This document shows positions 14,901-28,144 of a stretch of DNA of 64,000 nucleotides, piece after piece. The notes beneath the pieces are model-generated. The model did no database searches. It had not been told where the DNA came from and saw only the letters and a list, made by a program, of their open reading frames with translations. The first letter of the stretch is position 1. Each line of letters starts with the position of its first letter. The stretch is from positions 362,397-426,396 of the forward strand of contig NW_014577186.1 in NCBI RefSeq assembly GCF_000485595.1, read 5' to 3'. The stretch comes from Priapulus caudatus (lineage: Eukaryota > Priapulida > Priapulimorpha > Priapulimorphida > Priapulidae). A program made the position numbers and the translations under genes.

Positions 14901-17900
14901 CTTGCAGTCGTTTTGGCGCTACAGAAGTGCTGTAAGCTTGCTCGCAGGGCACTATGTTTTGTTCGAATCATTACATGCTGGCTGAATACAGATATGAGCT
15001 AGAGCGCGAAATATGCACATGATTTACACATGCGCATCTCAGCGTACAGTCAATGTAAGACGCCCTACCTAATACATCTCAGCTATCGATCCATCGATCC
15101 ATCGACCGGCCTTTTGATTGAGTCTAGGCAGAGCAATAATGGTGCGGTGCTTCATTCGCGTATCTTTGCCTTTTTAGCAATGCGATTGCGAGCAGCTTCG
15201 CAACACCGTAGCAAAGCATGAAGCAGAGACGGCTGCCGCCAAGAAGGAGCTGAGCGACAAGGCAGGGCACGTGGAGAAACTGGTATGCGAGACCGCCGGC
15301 CGGCACGATAGCGGCTGGCTGGCTAGGTGACGCCTTCCTGTCGAAGGAGAGGGTGGTGAGAAGAAGGGGTAGAAGCGGCGACCCGGTCGTTATTTCCGTG
15401 TCAACAGAGCTTTGTTGGTCACGTCGGCGACACCAGCCACGTCTTCAACGACTCGGGCCGCGGCGAGGCATTGCTGAGGGTGTTGCGAGCTAGCGTGAGA
15501 CACGGTGAGGTGCCGAGTGTCAGTGAGACACTGTAAGGTATAGTGAGGCACTGTAAGGTATAGTGAGGCACTGGAAGGTATAGTGAGGCACTGTAAGGTA
15601 TAGTGAGGCACTGTAAGGTATAGTGAGGCACTGGAAGGTATAGTGAGGCGCTGTGCGGCGGCGCGCAACCCGCGCGGCGGAAGCAGTTCAAAGCGCCGCC
15701 TGGCGTTGACCCTAGAAGCCACGACTCGCGCCAAATGCAGAGCAAAACCACAATACCATCCTTGATCGAGCAGATGACGTGATCGTTCACTGCCCTCCGG
15801 CACCAAAAGCATGTGGGCGAGGGCGCCCATACACGTGCTAAGCAGACACGCGAACCAGGCGCAGAGCGAGTGGCGCGCAGAGAAAAAATAAGTCGTGTAA
15901 ATATACAGAATATTTTTGCTTTGCTTTATCACGTCAGATGGCAGGCCCATCCGATGTGTGGAAAGCCAAAATCTCCCACTGTGTGCGTGAGTTTGTTTGT
16001 GTGCACGCGTGCGTGCCTGCGTGCGTGCCAGCATGCCTACGTGGGTGCGTGTGCGTACGCGTGAGCGTGTGTGCGTACGTGTGAGCATGCCTGCGTGCGG
16101 GGTGATACTCCATTAGGAGTGTTCCCAACTTTAATGTCATTAATGGTCATAATAACGATAATATATATGATGATAGGTCATATATATATATATGGTCATG
16201 GTCATAACCACCACCACTACTGACACGAAAAGCGATAGGAGGAGGTCAACGATTCAGCTATCACACTGCCGCTGTAGCGCCACACGGCGCCGACAACCAG
16301 CTGAAAACCGTCGCTCGACGTTCAAGACGTGGCTAGACGCTCGCACGTCCACCTGACTCCACCACCATGACATACAATTACGTTGACAGTGCAGCATGCC
16401 GCAAGGCGAAGCTGTGGCAAGCTTACTACAAGTAATGCCCCGCAAAATATGCTGGCTAGATGACGATGAGCACATTGCCTTAGACGCATACTGCTTTAAA
16501 AACCACGATTTGCCTTGCTACCTGGCTGTCGCCCCATAGCCTATGTGTTGCCGAACTCCCTTGCTTGATAGACCTCTCCAGTTACCGTGCTCGCCTGCGA
16601 CAGTAATTTGGTCACTGACGGCGCAGTTTCCATGTTGCTATTGCTATGTATGTGTCATATAACATGTATTTATGTTTTGATGTGAGGCCGTGTAAAAGGT
16701 GTGGACACATGATGGCATAAGCATTGTACCACTAGCACCGAATCCTGGGCATCAAACCATGGGTACATAGTCCATGGACCCTGGCCACGGGCCTCGAACC
16801 ATGGGCACTGGGCCATGGGCCCCGAACAACAGGCACTGGGTCATGGGTCTTGACGCATGGGCATGCATGGGCCCGTCATGGCAATGAACCATAAGCACCA
16901 TGCCATGAATCCGGACCATGGACAGCTGGCCATGGTTTCAAACCATGAGCAGAGGGCCAAGGCAGGGGGGTCCATGGGTAGCTGGCCAATCCATGGTACC
17001 AATCCATGGTATCCAAACCATGGTAACCAAACCATGGGCAGCTGGCCATGGTACCGAACCATGGGCCACGGGAAGGCGTAATAAATTTCCACTTTATATT
17101 GTTGCTTTTTAGAAATCATTGGCAAAGAGAATCCACTGCGAGTGGCGTTTGTCACTGGAGCACAAAGAGAATAGAATGATGGATTCAATAGGCACTTACC
17201 AGTGTGAGATCGCTGACCGAGAAATAAAGATTAAGGATCTCGAATTGCAGCTGCTTGACAGGGATAAGGAACTGAACGTGAAAGATGCAAATATTGTAAG
17301 ACTACAAGACTATTGCATAATTTCATGTTCAGAATTGAAAAGATTGGTGTGGATTTATAGCACCAAGCCTACATAACAGCAATTAATTATAAACATAGCA
17401 TGATCACATCAAGATTCGAAAACAATGTAGATAAGCGGGTTAAATAAACTACTAGGTCAAACGTGTGTAAATAATTCCTAACTATAGTCAGATATTGGAA
17501 TGGATTTGATCTCCTTTGGGTTTATTCTGCTGTTTCTGCAACCTACAACTTTAAGCTGGTAACAATAATAACTTGTCACGTTTTAACTAAAAATTAACCC
17601 CAATACTATCGCATTGACAAACGGGTTCAAAAGATTTAAATTGAACTGTAATGATTAAAAATTCTTCTGCAAGATAGCAGATATAATGTCGTACACTAGC
17701 TCCCTTTCGGTAAAAATAAATCCAGCGCATTACACTTATTGCTATGCATAGCAGGTGCTTTTAATAGATAGCCCTTGTAAAAAAGCAACTTGCACATCTT
17801 GTTTCAGTACAGTATGTAGCGAACCCTCTTCCAGCATCTTTGTAATGCATGATATTGTAAATGCATGAGTAGTCCAACATGCTATTTCTGGCTGTGGCAT

Positions 17901-20900
17901 GCGTTCTCACCCTCTGCATCCAACGCAGACATCCCTTCTATACGAACATAACCTCTGCGATAGCTCGCTCCGACAGCTAGACCCTTCACCACCAGATTGC
18001 ACATTGTTGCGTATCAACCACTGTTTGTCGACTTGCATACGTGTACGGTACTTAACATGGCAGCATTGCAAATGGCAACCGCTCGACCATTGACCATCTC
18101 CCGATGCGTCTCCCATAGTCGTCCAAACCGTTGGCGTGGCTGGGTTAGCTTCGGAGAGAGCCATCCGAGGGGCAGGATGGAAACCGTATACGTACAGATG
18201 CGGGAGTTGCTGTACGTGGCTCGGCGCCTACATTCTGAGAGTTCGTTACGAATCAAACGCGCACGACATTCACGCGTGGGTTCCACTAATCACTACCGCT
18301 TCTACCTCCCACGGGGGGAAACTTAGGAGTCGCTCAAATCCAGACAGGCAGTGCACAAGGCGGAGCTCGAGAAAGAGAAGGAGACGCTGACGAACGAGTT
18401 GACAGACTACTTTGTCTACTCGCTCGACCACCTGACGAGTAAGATCGAGGAGCGCGATCGCAAACTCGAGGAGAAAGATAAGCAACTTCGTCTGCTGGTA
18501 TATATGTTACGCGCAGAGAAATTGTCGCTCATGACGTGATGCACGAAAGATCGGTGACCAGCGTGAATGGGATCGTGTTGATCAACGAGCGCAGTACGAA
18601 GTACGAACGTGATGCTACTGTGGAAGCTTCCCACAGTCTTCCCGAAATCTATGTGCTATGCTTAATGACGTGATGCTGTGAAATGTGTTTTAAAGTATAC
18701 GATTCTGTCACGCAGAGTTTCGTTTAAATTTATATACATAGTGTTATGTTTTAATAGGATTTACTGCCAATTTATGTTTATATACTTTCTCGTTGCTTTC
18801 TTCAAACAGTAACCGTAACCCGTTTTAAACTTATAGGAATCTACTGCACCTGAGCCAGTCGCGGCTGCAGAACCAGCCAAGGAGGCAGCCCCAGCTGCAC
18901 CTGCAGAGGCATGCACTGCGCCCGAACCTGTCGTAGTTCATGAGGAAGCCCAGCTGCCTGCTGCAGGCAGACGCGCCAACCAGTCTGAGAGCCCCAGCGC
19001 ACTGCAGCAGCAGAGCCAGCCAGGAGGAAGCCCCAGCTGCACCTGCCAGAGCATGCCCACTGCGCCCGACTGTTCGTAGTTCATGAGGAAGCCCCAGCTG
19101 CACCTGCAGCAGAGCCAGCCAAGGAGGCAGCCCCAGCTGCACCTGCAGCAGAGCCAGCCAAGGAGGAAGCCCCAGCTGCACCTGCAGAGGCATGCACTGC
19201 GCCCGAACCTGTCGTAGTTACCGAGAAAGCCCCAGCTGCACCAACGGAGGCATGCACTGCGCCTGAACCTGTTCGTAGTTCAGAGGAAGCCCCAGCGCAC
19301 CTGCCAGCAGAGCCAGCCAAGGAGGTGAAGCCAGCTGCCACTGCAGCAGAGCCAGCCAAGGAGGCAGCCCCAGCTGCACGCCCAGCAGAGCCAGCCAAGG
19401 AGGAAGCCCCAGCTGCACCTGCAGAGGCATGCACTGCGCCCGAACCTGTCGTAGTTCATGAGGAAGCCCCAGCTGCACCTGCAGCAGAGCCAGCCAAGGA
19501 GGCAGCCCCAGCTGCACCAACGGAGGCATGCACTGCGCCCGAACCTGTCGTAGTTATGAGGAACCCCAGCTGCACCTGCAGCAGAAGCCAGCCAAGGAGG
19601 CAGCCCAGCTGCACCTGCAGCAGAGCCAGCCAAGGAGCCGGCCCACCGCCACCTGCAGAGGCATGCACTGCGCCTGCAACCTGTCGTAGTTCATGAGAAA
19701 GGCCCCAAGCTGCCGCCACCTTGCCCAGCAGAGCCAGCCAAGGATGAAGCCCCAGCTGCACCTGCAGCAGAAGCCACGCCAAGAGGAAGCCCCAGCTGCA
19801 CCTGCAGCAGAGCCAGCCAAGAAGGTAGAGCCAGCTGCACCTGCAGCAGAGCCAGCCAAGAAGGTAGAGCCAGCTGCGCCAGCAGCAAAGCCAGCCAAGG
19901 CTTAGAAGCATCAACTTTAGAATCACTTGTATTTGAGCACGCTTCCCTTTGTAATATAACCGTTTTTTGCAATAATTTTGTAATATTATCTCACCACCAT
20001 GTGTTTACAGTGCGTTTGTGATTGTTTTTGTACAAAATTGTCTGGTAACATAATTTAAACAAAATACATATAAACGTATACAGACGTTTGCTGTCATCAA
20101 TGGTGTAACAATTGATTTTCTCTTGGAATTATTTTATTAGTTTTCATGTAGTTCGCCGAAAAAAATGCCTTACCTTTACCACTCGTCTGTAATTAATAAA
20201 CAAACAATGTGACCAATAGTCAATTACACTGGCTCCACTGCATGCAACATTTCACAATGTCTGACAGACCTTTATGTAGTGAAAACATCCTACAATGTGG
20301 AAAAATCAAACGACCTAGTAAACAGTCACAAAAGCAACTTCTGTAGATGATGAAATGCTAATTCTTAATGTGTTTATAATTACAAACACTACAATTAACA
20401 AGTTTCTAAACATCAGGGGATACGTGGAAAAGGGTTAGCTAAAATTGGGGAAAATAAAGCTGGGTTTACACTGCCAACTTTGGCTCAAAGGGTCGTTGTC
20501 GTATCAGGTACTACAGATATGTACCCGAGGTACATATATGTATACACAAAGTGTACCAGACTTGTACTACAGAAGTGTACCCTAACCCTAACCCTAACCA
20601 TAACCATAAACATACCTCATATAAAAATATAAACATAATACTAAACAACCTAAAACTACCTCCTAATTATATAAAAATATAAACATAATACTAAACAACC
20701 TAAAACTACCTCGGGTACATATCTGTAGTACCTGATACGACAACGACCCCATCTGCCCAACTTTGTGTTGGCAAATTGCCGAATTGTACCAACTTCGCAA
20801 TTTCGCAACTGACAATCGGCAGTGTAAACGCAAAAGTTGCATGTCCAACCGATCGATAGCAGCTAGTTGGGAGATTAGAACATGTTCTAATTCGGCAATT

Positions 20901-23900
20901 CAGCAATTCAGCAATTCGGCAACACAAAGTTGGTAGTATAAACCCAGCTTAAAGTAGTACAACATTAGGTATCATTTTTATAGGTCGAATTTACATATCA
21001 GGAGTGAAATAATATAGATTTATAATATTCTGATAATATTAGTTATATAATAATAATATTAATACTCTACACAGCTATTTTTATTATTGATGTTGATCTA
21101 TGTTATGTCACTCGTGATCATATTAAACTGTCACACTTCTCACCAATACGTGCACTTTGAGGAACAGACCACTATCGAAAGCACCCCGGCACAGCAGAGA
21201 GCCACCACTTGTAAACGTTTCACGCTTTCCCTCCGTCCTCATGCCATTGACTCGGCTTACAATCCCCTCACTACACTCAGAAACCTACTGGTACAACGTA
21301 AGGGTGAAAAAGCACACACCTGCAGCAGCTCGGTATACCCGATCGGTTGTGCCAACTGCACCAGCGTTTATATAGGGGAAACCGAAAGAAAATCTGGAAC
21401 TCGCCTCGAGGAACATAAAAAAGATGATGTAGAATCTTTAGCGGTGGCAACAGTCATCAGCCAGGCTTCCCACACCTCAACCGCAAGAGAACTACAGAAG
21501 TCAGCCATCCTGGACCACATTGTCAACCGTAACCATATTCTACTTCGCCGCTACTTCCTATATGTTTCCTACCGCTGTTAAGATTCTGGCCACGAAAGGC
21601 TCCCTTCTCAACAGGCAAATAATAGTCCATCCAAAGTTGCGAACGCAAAGATAACATGAACAGGGATGACGAGGAAAACATGGACCTATATTTTGGTGTT
21701 CAGAAGCCCAGAACCTGCCCAGTGGACGTGAGAGATGCTTGCAGCACCAGATTCTTGGCTCTTGTTACCTACACCCTACACTACAGCTATGTAATCTCAA
21801 GCAACTTCAGTCAGCTTATGTCATAAAAATAACCAGACCAGTTATTGAAACTGTTTTTAACAGTTTAACATGAATATATCGCAAAATTACTTTAAATAAA
21901 TTTAATAGCACATTAATTATAAAATTCGACTAAAAAACGAAAATGCACATTTGAATCCATTAACTAAAATGAACTGTTAGAAACTTGCAGCTAAGGCTGC
22001 TATAAACAAGGTATGCTTAAGCTAGGTTTCATAATTTAGAAGACAAGTGTATCCCTGTGCTGAGAAATGGTTAGTCCCAGTTAGGGTGGACATACTGCAC
22101 TATTTTACTATTATTTGTTTGTAATCGGATGCCTCTCTGCAACTATGGTCACATGCAGAAGCATAATTACCTAAACTAGACTAATTAATAAAACTTTTAA
22201 TGCAGTAGGTATGTGACATAAAGTGAATAGATGACACATGTGCTGTTTAAGGTAAATGAGAACAACCATGAACTCAAACCTAGGATTTTTGCCAGATTTA
22301 TTTATTAGTTAGGGTAGGCACTGAATTGCTGGCTTGCTGCAGTACTAAGTAATTTTGGTGCAAGTGTGAAACAGAGACATCATGGGGTTCAGGGCCCACC
22401 TAGAGTTCAAGAGGTGTCAAAACGGCATTTTAGATCATTTCCCAAAGCATCTTCATTCCAACGGCATCATAAAATTGGCAAATTTTAAATATGATTAGCT
22501 GCTGAGGTTACTTTCAACCACGAATAAATTATGTTACAAATTTTGTTACTGGGTTATTCTATTACACTTTGGTGGCATCTTGAATCGTTGGTGATATTTG
22601 CCAACAGGTGGTAGCACCAGTTGGGCTTGTTGTTATTTTTACAGTTGGTCATTCCCAATAAACATTACCAGTATTTTTTTTTAAAGATTACGGTACATCA
22701 TTTGCAGCCTGCAAATTTTTTAGGGGGACAGGAAATCAAATGCACAAATGTTACACAACCACACCCTTGATCACTAGGAACTGAAACTAGGCACTAGGCA
22801 CTTGAACACTAGGTTGACTGTAAAGGGGAAAGTAGTTAGGGTATATCATACATACCTATTCTATATTAGTTCCGAAATAATTTCCTGTATTTTCCTAATA
22901 AGCGCGGCGGTGACGTCACTGTACCGTGTACAGTCGATTGCCAAAACAATCAGTGTCAAACCTTTCACTGTACACATCATTTTGACTGATCGCTTGCAAA
23001 AGGATTCGTGGATTGTTGTACTCACCTCTGCAACGAGTGCGGTTGCCATCTGGTCTCCCTCGAGGGCGCTATTCTCTGCACGTTGCTCCAGAGTGCCGAC
23101 TCGCTCCTTGAGGTGCGCGACGGCATCTTCATTCTCTTCCAGTTGCCTTCGTAACTGAAACCGACGACAGCAGAGAAATGCGATCGCACGCATAACACTC
23201 GTATAAACAGACCCTACAGCAGTTGTACAGCGTCACGTGTAATCGCACCTAGAATTTATGTACCTCCAAGCACCCATACCAGCGAGACGTTATTTCTAGT
23301 CTTTGCAACATGGGCGTATGGTCACATTCATCTTTTCACACCATGAGAGGAATTAGGCATGGGCATTGAGCAGAGTTGCAAAGATTTGACAAAATTAGTG
23401 CAATTCAACAGTTTGATGCAAATCAGTTACTAAAGGAAATTACTTATTGTTGATGATAAATTTGTATTCTTGAGTGACTGACCCAAGGAATTGAATTAAG
23501 ATAAACTCGTCAATACAATAACACTAGCATAGGTAAGAGCATGTCACTCACCTTCTGCTCTGTCTCAGCTGCATCAACCTTCTCCGCTCGAAGTTTCTCC
23601 TGCCAGGTCACAAGTTCTGCTGTTTTATCATTAACTTCAGACTGGAAACAGAATGTGTACAGCACACATACAAGATAAACAAGGTTGCATGCCTACAATG
23701 CCTCCATCAGTCTCGCCTGTCGAGACTTAGTGAGAACCTTACAATAGCATTGTGAAATAAGATCATGTGCAGAGTTCTACAGAGTTCCATTTTTAATAAA
23801 TTTTGCACACTGGCAATTTTTAAAGGGCAAGGTAGAAAGCTGTGAATGTCACACGTAATATCAAAAAACTGGTTTTTAGTTAATCAAGAACACAATCGTG

Positions 23901-26900
23901 CCATGGAGTGACAGCGATGAATATAAAAGAATTGCTTCGTAACATTTACACTACTCACATAAAGCACATAAGGTGTCATGTAATATACCTTCACAGAGAT
24001 TGGTCGTCATTGTACTTTGAGTGTGTGTGTGTGTGTGGATTATTGAGAAGAAAAGGATGGGGTTTAGACAAGTGACATTCTATGACTCTGCTGCATGTCA
24101 ATCCATCCCTACCTGCAGAAAGCTTGTATGCTGTTCAAGGCCAGCCATCTTCATGTTTAGTTGCTCAAACTCCTGTTTTGATGCTTCGTGTTTGGTCTAT
24201 GAATAAGTAAATGATGCAATGTAAGCATGCAGGACAGATATACACATTATCAACATTACCCACAATGCCATGTTATGCTTTCAGGGAAAACCTTCTGAAA
24301 AACAAAACGGTTTTTAACCACATTATTGCACTTGATTAAAACCAATTGAGAAAGCTGCATGATTTGATGTATAATTAAAAGTTACTATCCTCACTGGATG
24401 CTGCAATGTTAATAATGACAATACTCACATAAATCTCTCATAAACACATAGTTACAATGCAAAAGCACCAGATCACTACACAAGGGTGAAATTATGCTTG
24501 CTACGCTATGCATGCAGCAAAATAGATAATTTCTACCACACACACACACACACACACACACGACAAAATGCCCTACCAAAAATGATGCAGTTTCACTCTG
24601 AAGGTCTCGCGACGCTTGCTCGAGTTCGCGTTCCTTCGCCTCGACCTGGCAGCGGGCCGCCTCCAGCTGTGCCTGCAGTGCTGCCACCTCACTCTCCCTC
24701 GCCTTCGCCGCCGCTTCCAGCTGCTTCTCGATCGTGGCGATGCCTTCCTCGTGCGATCGCACGCTGGCTTCAGCTTCCTCTCGGCGATCTCCCTCCTCCC
24801 GCAGCGATTCTCGCGCGACCTCTACTTCCTGCTCGAGACCCGCAATGCGCTCGTTTAAACTGCGCCCTCTAGTGTCCAACTCCGATCGCGCCGCGTCCAA
24901 CTCCCGCTCGAGACCCACGACGCGCTCATCCAGGCAGTGCCCCCTGGTGTCCGCCTCAGAGCGGGCCGCCTCCAATTGCTCGTGCAGATTTTTGACGTCG
25001 CGCTCCCTCTCCTCCAGGTGGCGCTGCGTGTCGGCAAGCCGCGCGCCCGCCGCCTCTGCCGCCGCCACCAGCTCGTCGCCCGCGACCCGCGAGGTGGTCT
25101 CGGCGAGACGCAGCTCCTCCTCGAGACGAGTCACCCGCGCCTCGCTCGCCGCCACCGACGACCGCGATTCCTCGGCCGTCGAGAGAAGGTCGGCGACCTC
25201 TTGCCGAAGGGTCGTCGCGTCGCCGGCAGCTTCCGAGGCGCGAGACGTCGAGGCGTCTAGCCGCTGCTGCAACTCGGCAATCTGCGCAGCCTCCCGTTCG
25301 CTGCCCGTGATGGCTTCGTCTAGTCGCCGCCGCAGCTCTTGCATCTCGGCGTGAAGACTGGCGATGTTCGTGCCTCGTTCCGAAAGATCGGCATCCTTGA
25401 CTTCAGCAGCCTGCACCTAGGTGGAAATAGACTCTCGTCAGAGTTGAGTCTCTACATTAGAACGTCATACTATTTTTTTCCGATTGGGTGAATTTCCATT
25501 TGTTATTACTGAATACTCCCCTACAGCGAGTTGCTTCCAAAAAGCCCAGAGACAATGTGAAAATTGCTGTGTAGTGCATAGAACATCTAACAAGGAGAAT
25601 GGGTCAGGAAAAATAACAATGGGTGACACAGCTGGATGCACAGCGGTGGAAAACGGTACATAACATATAATTTCATTTAATTATTACTTAATTATAATTA
25701 ATAATTAAAAAATATTGGTCGGCTAAAATTGCAAATACAAAATGGAATTAACAAGAATACTGGTCATTTTCATTAACAAAGTTAATGCTGAAGGTGTGGT
25801 CAAGCTCACCAAAGGGATTCACAAATGAAAAAAATGGCAACATCACTTTCCGGTTTAATCTATAAACTAAAATCCTAACACTTAACCCAGGAGAATGAAT
25901 TGATAACACCTGCCAACAATTAACACGCTAGGTCACTGGAAGCCCTAATATGCACACAGCCTCTTCTCCTGTATAACATAAGATGCTGACTTGACTTTTA
26001 ACTCGAAATAAGCAAATTATTGCAGCAAGTGATTGAAACAACGTTCCAAATAACAATATGTCAATGGAATAAGAATATATCCATGACAGCCAATTATTCA
26101 GCCACAATTCGTAGAAAATTCAGGCAAGCGATCAGTTCCTCTGCTTGCCTGGTATCAGTTTTGGGGGTGCGATCGAGAGCATTCACTCACCTCAAAATGA
26201 AAGACCTGTTTTTTTTTACATACATATCGCATTTATAGCTAGATATAGGCGCAGACATGTCTAGTTCACACTACCCATTAATTTACACATAAATTGCCAG
26301 GTGAAGCCAAGTACTTTATGCTCCTGTATATAACACAACCACTACTTAGTCATTAACTATTTACCGAGCATCTGCTTCATAGTGTCGGGTTTCACATGAA
26401 AATCCTCATTAAATATTCGTTGTTCAATCTGCGTAAATTAATTGCAAAAAATCAGACTCTACCAGCATGTCGCACTCGTTGGTTTTGCTGTCGATCGTCT
26501 GCTGTAGATGCAGCAGCTGTGACCTGAGCTCTGTCGACTCTGCATCCGCACTGTCACCTCTCTGCTGCAACTCTTGCACAGAATGCTTAGCTGCGACCAA
26601 CTCATCGTTGTCCTCCGCTATCTTTGAGTTTAAATGTGCAACCTACATGGGAAGTAAGAGTAAAATCCCACCAATAACCAACATATTACAATGGACACAG
26701 ATAACAATGTACAGTTCTCTGCACAGGAAGAGATTCATGCAATGTTACTGTTTCTGACAAATTTGGCTCTATTAACAACCGACACCAGTGTCAAATCAGC
26801 CAGTCAAGTCCAGCTAGTAAACACACTTTAACAGAAATTCTGGTACAAGCTTGACAAGAAATCCTCTGTATGTGAAATGGTGAACAGAGAAAACTCATAT

Positions 26901-28113
26901 CACAGACAAATAAATGGACTATACTGTTATAACAAACTTGGTTTGCTAGCCTTTACCTATAACTAATTACACAGAGCCTAGTGCCAACCTGATTGCCCAC
27001 TGACTGTAACGTACAACGATCTTAATCGAACTTTACCTGATTTTCTAGAGAATTGATCTTTTCACTCCAGAGAGACTTAATCTCAGTCAGCTGCTGTCTT
27101 GTCTCCTGCAGCTTTGTCTCCAGGTTTTCCCGCTACAATTAATAGAGGCTGAAGATGATTTGAGATTCAGATTCCCATCTAATCAGGACTCAGGAGTCTA
27201 TCAATAGATATTTGATAGACTCCTGATCTAATTCTACCTTTCATTCTACCTGAAGTGAGTTTTTAAAACAACTGTACCGTCAATTTACCATGTAGGTAAG
27301 CAAGAGACTATCTCTACAAAGCTTGATTGAATAATTTCATCGGATCTCCATAGTTCACATAAAAATGTGTTTATCTCAGTTAGATCCTAATACATAATAA
27401 GTTATAATTACTTACAACAACAAAATTTTCGTCCATCTCTCCGATAGACTTCCTCCGATATAATACAGCTAGTGTTTTAAATAGCTTTAGCAAAACTAAA
27501 TAAATCTAATTAATGGATTCTACAGAGTTTGCGGCAGCTGCATTAAATAAGGAAAAATCTTATTGCAAAACTCGTTTCCATTCGTCCCCTATAAAACTGC
27601 AGCCTTACGATATGTAATATAGACCTCAGATATAAGAGCTTCCACTTTCTGGTCTCCTTGAAGTGAACAGCTCTCCTCTCGTTTCTCCAAAATAGACACT
27701 CTTTCCTGCAGAATAGATATTGTATCTTCCTTCTCCTCATCAGCCGACTTGATCTGTGGAAAAGTAAGAAAACAATAATTTTAGCAATATAATATAATTT
27801 ATAATAATATATATAATTTTAATATTTTTAATGCGTCTCGGCATATTCTTATTCCATATCTAGAATTAGATTATCAGTATGAGATGACACTGTAAATGTA
27901 TGCTCAAAATAACATGCAAGCAGTTTTAATACAGTGCAATACTTTATTCTATAATGTGCCTAATAACTTGCCACAATGTTGTTTTTTTGTAAACCAAATA
28001 GAACATTATATAAAAGAGAAATATTTCACATTTATATCCATACATAATTGGTTACACATATCATAGTTCTCATTTAACGTCAACAAAGTAAGAACAACTG
28101 TCTTCTATTATGT

Positions 28114-28144
<31 letters not shown>

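Noticed and set aside
19081-19926. Minus-strand Leu/Ala/Trp-rich frames up to 156 codons opposite the repeat tail
   Set aside because: Complement of the Ala/Pro/Glu repeat; the plus strand has splice sites, a matching coiled-coil upstream and a stop with a downstream AATAAA.
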